Shown in pieces: positions 49,560 through 59,552 of a DNA stretch of 64,000 nucleotides (its first letter is position 1; the number at the start of each line of letters is the position of its first letter). The stretch lies in contig LR746273.1 of the NCBI GenBank assembly GCA_902729315.2, positions 6,216,001 to 6,280,000 of the forward strand, given 5' to 3'. Source of the DNA: Spirodela intermedia (lineage: Eukaryota > Streptophyta > Magnoliopsida > Alismatales > Araceae). The notes below the pieces were generated by a model. The model saw only the letters and a program-made list of their open reading frames with translations. It was not told the origin of the DNA and made no database searches. The position numbers and the translations under genes are program-made.

Positions 49560-50063
49560 CCGCCGCCACCGCCACCACCGTCGCCGCCTCCTCCTCCTCC
49601 TTTGTGAGAATTGGTGGTCTGGACCTCGCCGGCGCCGGCCATCGGCCGTGATGTGCCTTTTGGGTTGCTAGCTGATATCCGCGGTGATGTTCTTGTGTGT
49701 GCCCCCTGTTGTCTTGTCTCTGTTCTCTGATTCGTGAGGGTAACGGACCTTGTTGCTCTCTCTCTCTCTATATATATATCTATATATCTATCTCCTACTA
49801 TTAATGGAAAGTTTCTTCAGAGCTGTTTTCCAAAGAGCCTATTTTTTTCTTGATCGTGGGCCGCTCAGGGTCACAAGGAAGTAGTTGCCTGGCCCGTTTG
49901 GGCCTCACGCTAGTTTATTTCTGGAAAAGATCTAATGTCTTCCTTCCGACAGTAGAACTCTCTTGAGTAAATGACAAATTAAGATGAACTAGCGATGGAA
50001 GTTTCCTACTTTGGAATTCCCGCAATCTGGGAGAGCCCCCACCCCACCCCTCTTCCCTTCCCT
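49560..50063. other. Convergent 3' flanks
   Basis: This is the 3' region of the SERF-type gene, with a CT run merging into (TA)n at about 49758-49792, followed by the 3' end of the minus-strand ELHRLY gene. No separate gene is seen. Confidence 0.6.
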
Positions 50064-50606
50064 TCACGTCGTCTTCAGACTGAGGCAATGGAGCAGCCAC
50101 GGCGGCGGCCTTAGCCCGTCCTCCATCTTCGTGTTCCTCGTGCCGGAGAAATCCGAAGAAGTCAACTCCGGCGACTGGAACAGACCCCATCGCCGGCGTT
50201 CCTTTGAGGCCTCGTCGTTCCCCTTCCTCCACCGGCGGCTCCCCGTGGCCAGAGTCAGCTCGATCTCGCACTCCTGATCGATTCCGGCGGCGCCGCCGGA
50301 GTAGTCCGCCGCCTGCCGCTCCAGATCGACTTCCAGCTCTGGAGGATCAGCTCTCCGTTTTCCCCCACAATCTCGGAGGTCCCTCATCAGTTTTTTCTGG
50401 ATTCCATACAGCCTGTGGAGCTCAATGACCTGTGATTTTATGGGTGGCCGGAAGAAATCCATGAAACCCAGAGGAGGAGGACGAAAGAAGAAGACCATAC
50501 AGGAGTGCCGATCAGGGATGTTTACCTGCTCCCTGAAGGTTTCCTCATGCTTCAGCATGGCCATCCTCAAGAACTCTCTCTCAGACTGCACCGCAGATCT
50601 TTCCAT
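50064..50606 (-). CDS. Short plant protein with ELHRLY motif (similar to the DUF863 N-terminal region)
   Basis: Minus-strand exons are 50606-50526 and 50429-50064 (148 aa). The motif EFLRMAMLKHEETFREQ continues across the splice into VIELHRLYGIQKKLMRDL, a block seen at the start of DUF863-type and related short plant proteins. A later ECEIELTLATGS motif is also typical of that group. The 96-bp intron has clean GTAAAC and CAG borders but contains no stop and is a multiple of three, so unspliced RNA would still encode a protein with 32 extra residues, rich in Phe and Pro. No biochemical function is known to me. The tail is Ser/Arg-rich. Confidence 0.75.
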   Translation of the reverse strand: MERSAVQSEREFLRMAMLKHEETFREQVNIPDRHSCMVFFFRPPPLGFMDFFRPPIKSQVIELHRLYGIQKKLMRDLRDCGGKRRADPPELEVDLERQAADYSGGAAGIDQECEIELTLATGSRRWRKGNDEASKERRRWGLFQSPELTSSDFSGTRNTKMEDGLRPPPWLLHCLSLKTT

Positions 50607-53583
50607 TAGAGTCCCGTAGGAGAAATCTTCCCAGAAATGAAGCGCTGTTCAGCCGGAGCTCCTGCTCACGAGGAGGAGAGCTCTCGCCGAGGGAGGACAC
50701 GCTGAAGAAAAACCCAGATCAAATCTCTGCATCTTCTCACAAAAAAGACGAGAAAAACAGAGCAGAGAATCGTAATGGCGACCGGAACGATCTCTTCACC
50801 TGAGAGATTAAGATCCTCCTTCTCCACCGGCTCTCCGGCGTATGAGGCTCCTCCTACGACGTGCAGAGAGGATTGCAGCTTCCTCTGGATCAGCGGAGGT
50901 CGTCTGGGGAAGACGATGCTTCAGAAAGCGCCAACAGAAGAGAATCAACCTCGGCCAGTAGTCCCCACCTCCGCCATGGACAGAGATCTTCACCCACCAG
51001 ACGATCAGCCACCTAATCTTCTTTCAGAGGCGAAGCTCCGTCTTCGGTCCCCAGCAATCCTTCCTCCTCTGAGCGCGATTCAGGAAACCCTAACCCTAAC
51101 ATACCCCACGAATGTCGCAGGAGGAGGAGACCATCCGGGCAGCTTCTTCTCCACGAGGGTGCAGTCCAGAGGAGCCAGGGAGGGCTTCTCTCTCTTGGCC
51201 GTTTGTAGGTGGCGCCGTTCAACGACTGTCAGGTGTGGGGAGGGGACCTCTCTCACTCGCTCTGAGCTCTGTTTTATCATACACAGAAACGATATTTTTA
51301 AAAAAGAATAAAATTATCGGCGTAAAAGGAACCTTCCAGAGATCCTTCCATAGATCCTTCCATGAGAAAAAAAGTAAAAGCACAATTTATTAAATATTAA
51401 ACTATTTATTTTATATTTCCTATTGGAGGTCACGGGTGCGCCCATGTTTATAGCTGTTGACTCAACCCTTGGGTTTGAGCTGCGTGAGTCTCCTTGGGTC
51501 AGATAAATCTTGATAAAAGTCAAATCAAGGCTATTTTCTTTTTTGAGTATGATTTTGGGACCTTTGATTGGGTAAAATTAAGACTTGGCGCCGCCCATTG
51601 AACCCTGGACCCAGTTAGGCCTAGAGAGAGAAATGATGTTTGACTCTATATACCTGGGTGAAAAGTCAAAATAGTTTGACTCAGGTAAGCACTCTACGTC
51701 CGGTCAATTTTAGGGCATTACACTCTGTGAATATGAGGCCTCGAAGCTGGGAAATTACGGATTGATCAGTCATAACGAAGTCACATTCTTCGCCTGCCCC
51801 CCCATGCACTCATTAGGTGGCCTCTCTCTCTCTCTCTCTCTCCTCTCTCTACTTATCTATATATGAACAGATCTAACTCCGATTAATAAAATAGATGGTC
51901 AACGGGTTGTTGACCTACCCGTCGAGACTGGGATTCCTTCGGACCACCCACCAGGGCTCCTCTGATGAGATGCGGCGGCGCCGGGTTTCAGTTGGGCAGA
52001 CGATTATGGTCTTCCGCTATGGTGACGGCCGTCAGGATCATCCAATTCCTCAAAGTCAACGCTTTGAAGATGACTCCGATAAACGTGGGGGGGAGGGGGG
52101 GGATGAACCTAGACGGAATCCGTATGACTCTCTCTCTAACTCTCTCGTTCTACGGGCAGGAACGTGGCCAGGAGGGCAGCTCAGAGAGAGATTCGCAGCC
52201 GATCTGTGGGGGGAGTCAACGAGTAAGGTGGCGGCAGTTGACGAGTCGTTGGAAGCTCAGAGAGAGCGGAATACCTCCAGTTCCAAGACTGCTGAGTTGG
52301 CTGGAGATTCCGAACTAGACACGTGGCCAGTCCTTTGTCCTCCAAGCACTCTCTCTCTCTCCTTAATACGGGTCCATTGCACTGCTCCTCGGCCCACTTT
52401 ATGCTGACATCAGCTAACTGGGTCTGCAAGCGGACCCACTTTGCTCTCCTATGAAAATGGCCCACCATCGACCCTGCCAGCAAGCGCATAGGATACAAAT
52501 CAGTGGCCCAATGGGCCGTTGACCGTTCATATCAGGTTAATATCGTAATTAATATTGGGCCAAGACCATATGGCCCACATTTGTTTAACAGGCCAGCTCT
52601 CGTTCTTCGACCCGCTAGTGTGGCCCATAATTGCCAATTATTTGTGGGCTTGCATAGAAGAAGACATTATGACCCAATAAAAGTGGGCCGGGACGAGCTC
52701 ATTGTCTGTTTCTCTCTGTCTTTCCTCTCCGAAGGCTGTGTTCCCCGTTGCCCTCACTCCGCCTGAGACTGTTCTCGTTTCTTCCTCCACCCTCCTCAGC
52801 ACTTGCTACCTTCCGCACGTCTCTCAGCCATCGGGATTCGATTATCCCGGCTGTAATCGAGAAGGATTGCCGGAGTTCGAGCCTCGTGTTTCTACCGTAT
52901 TGGGAAGTTTCTTAGGAAGTTTCTCCGGCGGGCCTCCTTCTCGTGGTGGGTGGCCGGGTTAGCGGATTCCGACTCGTTGATATCCTTTTGCACCGGCACT
53001 TTCGGCGCGGCTACCTCCCTCGGAACGTCTCTCCTCGTGGTAGGCACGCGTCCGATACTATCCCTATCGTCTTGCCTTTGGTGGGAACTTCTTCCCATAG
53101 AATAAAAAAAAACCGTAAACCTCGTTTGCCCTAATATAATCGGTAATGATCCAGTTCCGACTTCACCCTCTCAGACTGAGTTGGATGCCTAACTCTCTGA
53201 CTGTTTTTTTCTCTCCTGTCAATCGAACTCGTTTTTATACAAAAAAGGGAATTCTTCTTTCAAGTAGTTTTGTCTATTCCTCTACTTCACTGCAGCATAA
53301 AACTGACTTAATTTTCTTCTTAAGAGTATAAACCTGAGTTTTTATGAACGTACGTCTGTATGTTTGCTTCCTAGAAAGATCTGTACTAATTGTCTTATTC
53401 GACGTATGATTTTTACTATCACCGAAAATATTTTCACTTATGTTTTAATTTAAAGCTTTGCATCAGAGTTTAGAGTGCAGTGATTCATCTCCAGGGACGG
53501 AATGTGATTTTTGTTTTTAATTCCCTTTTTTCCTTTCTGATTTTCCTCTTCAGGGCCATTTGAAGTTGAGTTTCTTCATATTC
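50607..53583. other. Intergenic, includes the ERV1 promoter and leader
   Basis: No gene is supported over 3 kb. It contains a CT tract at about 51821-51842, several TTGAC cores at about 51460-51700, and a group of TGGGCC/GGCCCA elements at 52500-52690. The last part is probably the untranslated leader of ERV1: a pyrimidine-rich acceptor TCTTCAG ends at 53553, suggesting a 5'-UTR intron. Confidence 0.55.
52500..52692. promoter_or_regulatory. Site-II-like (TGGGCC/GGCCCA) cluster upstream of ERV1
   Basis: About six copies occur within 190 bp: TGGCCCAATGGGCCG, ATTGGGCCAAG, ATGGCCCAC, GTGGCCCATA, GTGGGCTT and GTGGGCCGG. Such TCP-bound elements are common in plant promoters of mitochondrial and growth genes, which fits the product of the gene downstream. 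Confidence 0.6.
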
Positions 53584-55022
53584 ATGGGGCAGAATCCATT
53601 TGAAGCCATCCTGAAGAACTACATATCCTTAGCTCAATGTGTTCAGACATTCGTATCGCGACTGCTCCCAGTGAACCGAGAAGAGAATCACAGCCACAAG
53701 CAGCTCCCCGCTATGAACTCCGCCGTGTCACTAGTGTTACCTCCCTCGCCCGGAGCATCCACCCAAACAGAGGATCCTTATCTCTTTCTTCAACCCAAAG
53801 AGGCTTCTTCAGACCCCACTTCCTCCATCAGGGTAATTTCTTAATGATCTTTAAGGTGCCGGTTCCGAGTTTCTTTTCAGATGTCTGATGCTTTCTATGG
53901 ATCGAGCCCGTGAATATCAATTAATTTTGTTAGTTCTGCTGCGCTCTACAGGGAAACTATGTGGTGCCATTGACTAAAGAAGAACTCGGGAGGTGTACTT
54001 GGACTCTTCTTCACACGATCGCTGCACAGGTTTTTAATTCCGATTTTGTGATAATTTTCTGCTCGTCTTAAAATTAAAATATAACCCCATTTTTTCAGTT
54101 CATACGCGCAGGTTCTGCTATTATAGCAGATAACATAACATACATGATTTTTCTCCTAGTGATTTACCTCATCATGGCGCGATCATTTTTTTTTTCCGAC
54201 TCTTTCCTTGGGGTGATCCAAATTTTCATCTTCAGTGATGAAAGTACACTGTGTATCAAGCTCCAGTGAAACTTGAGCAGCTTCACGACACGAGTGATAT
54301 CTGCCCAGTGTTGGTTTTACTAAAGCAGATTAAGTTTTTGTCAGTTTTTTTTTTTTGAGAAAAAAAACTTACTTTATTCTTGGTCTTTATTACCCTTTTT
54401 GGAACATTTATATATATATATATATTAATTTTTATTTTATTTTCAGTATCCAGAGCATCCTACCAGACAACAGAAACGAGATGCTAAGGAGCTGGTAAGC
54501 TGTACGCCAATTTTCTGCTAGTCTTTTCCATCCACAATCATGAATATTTTCTTTTGATTGGGCACTTTAGTTTAGTCCACGGTGGGATCATGCAATATTA
54601 ATTTAGCCGGGAAGAATGATTTTTAAAAACACTAAAAATTACTCAATTTTATGTGTAACTTAGTTTATTTTTTCCTTTTAGCTGTTTTTTATGTTATATT
54701 GCTGACTCGTCAATTTTGTTCCCTCTTGTTCTCTCTTTTATTATTATTATTTTCTCTTAATAGATGGTAATAATATCTCGCCTTTATCCCTGCAAGGAGT
54801 GTGCCGATCATTTTAAGGAAATTCTAAGGCGAGTATCTCTCATGATTTTATGGATTCTGCGTCTTTTTATCATATTTTCGTTTCATTATTTCGAAAACCC
54901 CAGAATTCTCCTTCTAGAAATAAACCCTAATAATATGACACAGAGAAAACTGGTCATCTGCTGTTAACTCTATGGACCTGCACTATTTCCCCCCCAACTG
55001 TATCCATAATATTATGATCCAG

Positions 55023-55072
<50 letters not shown>

Positions 55073-55497
55073 CTCTCTCTATCTCTCTCTCTCTCTCTCT
55101 CTCTCCCTGTCTCGGTTGAGTTATTAGACCAATACCCCAATAAAGTTATTCCCTGAAAAAGATAACTTTATTATTATAGTCTCTCTCTTTCTCTCTCTCT
55201 CTACTCCACTCACTTCTTCATGGCCGCAGAGCAAACCCCGTGCTGGCTGGGTCTCGAGAGGAGTTATCGCAGTGGCTGTGCCACGTCCACAACGTCGTCA
55301 ACCGAAGGTAAGTTCGGTGGCTTTCTCTTTCTTCCTCGTTTACATGGAATCAAAAGGCGGAGCCTTTGACCTCTCCCTCCTGTGACAGCCTCGGGAAGCC
55401 GATATTTCCCTGCCGGAGAGTCGGCGCCAGGTGGGGAAAGCTCGGTTGCGAGGACCGCGGCTGTGACGTGGACGGCGGCGACGTCAGTCCCCCGTAG
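53584..55497 (+). CDS. ERV1: FAD-linked sulfhydryl oxidase ERV1/ALR (mitochondrial disulfide relay)
   Basis: Exons are 53584-53832, 53952-54029, 54447-54494, 54764-54828, 55230-55307 and 55389-55497 (208 aa). ERV1 reoxidises Mia40 in the intermembrane space and passes electrons to cytochrome c or oxygen. The N-terminus MGQNPFEAILKN resembles the Arabidopsis start. The FAD fold shows in GRCTWTLLHTIAAQYPEHPT and in WLCHVHNVVNRSLGKPIFPC. The redox-active pair is C135-x2-C138 (YPCKECADHF); C164 and C181 would form the structural disulfide. Plants carry the shuttle pair C-terminally as C-x4-C, here C193/C198 (GCEDRGCD). Exon 4 ends in a GC donor (AAG|GCGAGT): only this splice restores the conserved frame. 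Confidence 0.95.
55026..55105 (+). repeat. Long CT microsatellite in the GC-AG intron of ERV1
   Basis: Two nearly pure CT tracts (about 55026-55070 and 55082-55105) lie within intron 4 (54829-55229), between the GC donor and the acceptor at 55229. Confidence 0.9.
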
Positions 55498-55509
55498 ATT
55501 ACCCCGACT

Positions 55510-55541
<32 letters not shown>

Positions 55542-56019
55542 GCGGCGCCGCCTAGCTCGTTTTAAGGAAGGAAGACGGATCCGGTGGTATGCTTATGGCC
55601 TCTCTGGTTATTTATTTACGGAAATAGATATATGTTTAATCTTTTGGTTGTCTGATATATCTTTTTTAATCGAAAAGGGGCGTGATTTTATGCCGATTAT
55701 TTATAAGTAAATATGTTTATTTTGTGAGAATAAAAAGTATTTATTTGAAATTGAATTCGTCATGAAGGGCATTTTTTTGATTTACCGAAGAATAAATGCG
55801 GGTTTGTAGTGATTCCGGAAAATAATTGGATGATATTAATTTTACGAGAGCTTTTAAATAATAAATGATTCACCGTCGATAATATGCAGATAATCCAGAA
55901 CGACACCCGATTGGGAGCTGGTGGCGGTCTTCTCTCCGTCGCCTCTCCCCCCTCTGATCTCCGTCTCGTGAAATGAGCTCCACGGCTCGCCATTAATGGC
56001 CGCTTTGGCTGCAGTGACT

Positions 56020-56067
<48 letters not shown>

Positions 56068-56522
56068 AGGGAGGGAGGAGGGGAGGCCTGCGATAGCAGG
56101 GGGCGAGGGCGACCCCTCTCGGCGCCATTTGGAGAAGCCGCAGGCGCCAGAAACGACGTGCCCGCTGAGCATCGCCGCCGCCGCCCCCGCATCTGCAGTG
56201 CCCTGGAGGAGCTGCCGACCTTGCTGCTCTACGGGGGCTCGAGTTCCACGCCTGCATTCAATTCTCTCCTCATGGCGCCTACAGAACCTCTCTCTCTCCG
56301 GGCAATGGGAGAAAGAAGGGTTTAGAGAGAGAGAGATAGAGAGAAGCGTGGTTTACAGAAGTTGCCAAATTTAGTGTGCTGCTCTGGTACGTAGGGGAGA
56401 CCCTGGTCGTCCACTGCTTTGAAGAGAAGCCAGACCAAGCTCTAGAGAGAGAGAGAGAGGGGAGGAGGGGAAAGAGGAAACGAGCCGGGTAGAATCCCTT
56501 CACCGCCTGCTCGAGGAAGACG
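55498..56522. other. Intergenic with CT and GA tracts
   Basis: This is the 3' flank of ERV1 and promoter of the small peptide gene. A pure CT tract lies at about 55512-55540 and a GA tract at 56022-56064. Open frames on both strands here are low-complexity and have no domains. Confidence 0.55.
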
Positions 56523-56902
56523 ATGACGCCTCGCCCATTCATGGTTCTTCTCGCGCTCGCAGCAGCAGCTCTGGTTTTCTTCCCGACAGGCGGCGCAAAG
56601 GACCCCAGTAACTCCCTCAAACTCCTCACCGCCCCCTTGAGCCATCTCTTCCTTCTGCTCGTCATCTTCCCGAGCAGATTCCGTCCGTTGATCTCCTCCT
56701 GATCGATCTTCCCCTTCAATTGCCTGCAGATTCTGCGGAGCTTGAAGACTACCCGCCCTTCGACCCCGTGCCGAGCTTCAAGGCCGCCGTAAAGGCCGGC
56801 CCCATCGAGCACGGCATCCCCCTCATGCCTTACGTGCCGAGACCTCCACCGCCGCCGCCGCCTCCGCCGCCAGGTCGCCCTCGCCACGGCGGAGCTTCGT
56901 AG
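56523..56902 (+). CDS. Small secreted proline-rich peptide precursor, family not assigned
   Basis: Proposed exons are 56523-56607 and 56730-56902 (85 aa; phase 1 join giving Asn-29). Residues 1-25 form a clear signal peptide: MTPRPF, then a hydrophobic core (VLLALAAAALVFF), then small residues (TGGA). The mature part is acidic at first (ELEDYPPFDPVPSF), then contains KAGPIEHGIPLMPYVPR, a run of ten prolines and a basic GRPRHGG end. It looks like a secreted wall or apoplastic peptide, or a precursor of a signalling peptide. I do not recognise the family with confidence. Without splicing, the frame ends 34 codons into the intron, giving a shorter secreted product. The splice borders (A|GTAACT and TGCAG|A) are acceptable but unproven. 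Confidence 0.6.
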
Positions 56903-57890
56903 AGACGAGCTCTGAATGTGAGACCTCGTTTTGTTAATTACCTTCTTATTTTGGCCCAATGGGCCCGATCAGGCCCGGCCCGAAGCCCCCGGGTGACCGC
57001 TACTTTGTCTGTAGATCAATGAATGCTTGCTTTCTCCAGTCATAATTCACTAACGGGCCCTCCCATTGGGCCTGGTGAGGGGTTTACGGTGGAATGGGCT
57101 CGAGATAGCCCAGTTATGGCCCATATATCGGGCCATATAGTTTGGGGGACATAAATGATAATACTTTACGGGCATGGTCGAAATATAAATAAGTATTTCC
57201 ACGCAGGTATAGGAGTATTTTCCCAAGGGAAAAGTGATTGGATAATCAGATAAGGTCATTCCACGTCGGAAGGCCGACGGATGGACGGAGGTGGGGCCCA
57301 ATGATGTGTTACTTTACAGGAGAAGCCCACAGAGTCCAGATCGGGGGTGAGGAATCCACGTCATCGAGGGGCCAGCCTGGATTTTTTGTGGGCCCCACGG
57401 GTTGGAATCCGAGTCACGCCTTTCGAAAAGATGACGACCAGGCCTTCTTTCAGAAGAGCCGTCGAGTCGCCACCCCCACCCAACGACCGTCAGATCCGGC
57501 CCGGTATGAATCCGATTGGCATGTCCAGATTCTGCAAATTGATCAAATTGTGAGGGTTTTTTAGAAAAAAATACTCTCCCCCTCCCCTCTCCAATACTGG
57601 AAGTAACAAGAATATTTACTTAATTTTTGTTGAGTATGCAACAGAGATAGATGCCTGTTGACTGTGACTTGGACGTTGACCGTTGTCACTGTTTTGATCA
57701 CGAAGCGAGCTCCCCTACTCGACTCCAAAATGACTAAAAAGGTAAAAGTTAGAAGGTCGTTCCTCTCTCTCTCTCTGTTCGTCGTTTTCTCTCTCTTTCG
57801 CGGCGCGGCGCCACCGATCGGAGACAACAGATAGGGAGGAAAGTTCGTGGCGGCAGAAAGAACAGGAATCCGGAAAGGTGTTGCAGACAC

Positions 57891-57928
<38 letters not shown>

Positions 57929-58270
57929 CGTTTGGGTCGCTCTCTGCGATTCGATTTGTTCGCTCTTATCTCGCATATACAACGCACAGATAGGCCCCTC
58001 CTCCGTCGTAGGGCGGCAGCGTCCTTGTCCCGTCGATGGGACAGCACCACCGGAACGGATCACTCGACGGCGGAGAGCCCCCCGCTTGCTCCGGCGAAGG
58101 AAAGAGAGAGCGAGAGAGAGAGAGAGAGAGAAGGCCACAGAGCTGCAAGACGGCGAGTCGCCGGATTACAGTGTTACAACCATCCGGCGAGGAGGAGACG
58201 ACCTCCTCGCTTATGCAGTACACAGAGAACAAAATCCTTGGGGGCTCCTCCCCGAGGTTTCTCTCTCATC
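56903..58270. other. Intergenic between the peptide gene and the LBD gene
   Basis: No gene is supported. There are GGCCC-type motifs at about 56950-57140, a CT tract at 57894-57924 and a GA tract at about 58117-58132. Frames here are GA/CT artefacts. Confidence 0.55.
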
Positions 58271-58902
58271 TCAGGTGAAGAGCATCAACAGCTTCTCCTT
58301 TTCCTCCGCCGTACCCGTCACCCTCCCCACGCTGTCGGCGTTCGTCGTGTCCGACTCTTCCGATGGCTCGACTTCTCTCATCTTCCCGTCGCCGGCGCCG
58401 GCGTTCTGCAGAGGAGTGAGGTAGAGGCCTCTCAAGACGTCGACTTTCTCTGATCTTTTTTCTTCGTCCACCGGTTGCGGAGAAGGTCTCCCGCCTCTGA
58501 GCACCGCCTCCACCGCCGCCTCACAGAGGTACCAGTTCCCCGTCCACAGCAGCCCCACCGCCCCATCCACGGGGTTCACCGTCCTCCCGCAGGCCTCGAA
58601 AAGGAGCGACCGGAAAAGAGCTGCCGGAGAATGAGGATGAGGAGGAGGAGGAGATCCCTCTTTTAGTTTCAGTTCAGTGGAGCTCGCTGGAGACATGGCG
58701 GAGAAGGGAGGAGCTTACCGGGGCGGAGGGACTCGGGGACAGAGGAGACGAACGAGATGAGACCGGCCCGGCCGAAGAACTTGGCGACGAAGAGGGTAGC
58801 GTGGGCCTGAGCTTCGGCGCTGTCAATCCACTGGAGGGAGGTTCTCAGAACGCAGCCCTCGCTGCAGCCCTTGCGAAGAACCCTGCACCCGTTACAGCTC
58901 AT
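58271..58902 (-). CDS. Class II LOB-domain (LBD37/38/39-41-like) transcription factor
   Basis: Two minus-strand exons, 58902-58719 and 58620-58271 (177 aa), joined in phase 1 exactly at the intron position usual for this class. The LOB zinc block is C3-NG-C6-RVLRKG-C13-SEG-C17 in [17 protein letters not shown]. The GAS-type block follows ([27 protein letters not shown]), then [30 protein letters not shown] after the splice. Class II lacks a full leucine zipper, as here. In Arabidopsis, LBD37/38/39 repress anthocyanin and nitrate-response genes; whether this gene shares that role is inference. The C-terminal tail is acidic and short compared with LBD37-39 (about 220-250 aa). Confidence 0.92.
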
Positions 58903-59552
58903 AGCTTCCGCCGCCGCTCCGTTGTCTCTTCGGCCGCCGGCGGCGACGGATCATCCACAGTCAGCCTCTTCCTCCTCTGGTGCAGATCGGAAGTCGTTGT
59001 CTCTGTGCCCCCCAGAGGGGTTTTCTTCTCTGTCTTGGCTGGGGCAGACGGAGGAGGACCGCGTCGCGAGCATTCCTTCTGCGAAGATATATGCATATAT
59101 AGAACGCTGAATGGGGTTAAAGTAACCGAGGTGTTAACAGAACGCAGATGGTGGCGGATTATTCCCCGTAAATGGAAAGGTGTCCAAAAATCTGGGGACG
59201 AAGCGACGCCGGTTCTCCGCGGTCTCTCTCTCTCCTCCAAGTCAGCGTCATCTCGGGGGTGGGGCGGGTGGAGACCGTCTCAGTCTACAGTCGCAGCTGC
59301 CACCACTGATACTCATTCGTGCGTTATTTTTTTTTAACCGGTGATTAATTATTCAATTATTTAAACTAATTAGTTTATCACTAGATAATGTGGGCCCCAG
59401 GGCTAGAGCTCTAGATTGGGCCGAGTGGAGGGGAACTTCGGCCCAGCTCAGTCCGCTCTCTTCTTCGTCGGGCCGGAGTACTGTAAGATAAACTAGAGGA
59501 AGGGAAAGGCGTTCCGAGAAAGAAGGGTCGGCCGGCGGCGGCGACGCCGCCG
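58903..59552. other. Intergenic: LBD promoter and 3' flank of the NPH3-like gene
   Basis: A TATATAT sequence near 59094-59101 is a possible minus-strand TATA box about 190 bp from the LBD start. GGGCCC and GGCCCA motifs occur near 59393-59445. No gene is seen. Confidence 0.55.

Noticed and set aside
50775-51311. 178-codon plus-strand frame upstream of the ELHRLY gene
   Set aside because: No recognisable motif or homolog; it overlaps the expected promoter of the divergent gene.
51895-52407. 170-codon plus-strand frame in the 3-kb intergenic gap
   Set aside because: Composition and motifs look random, and several competing frames exist. No domain is visible.
55760-56257. Minus-strand frame between ERV1 and the peptide gene
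   Set aside because: It contains only a poly-Ser/Leu stretch from a GA tract, with no domain and no supporting splice sites.
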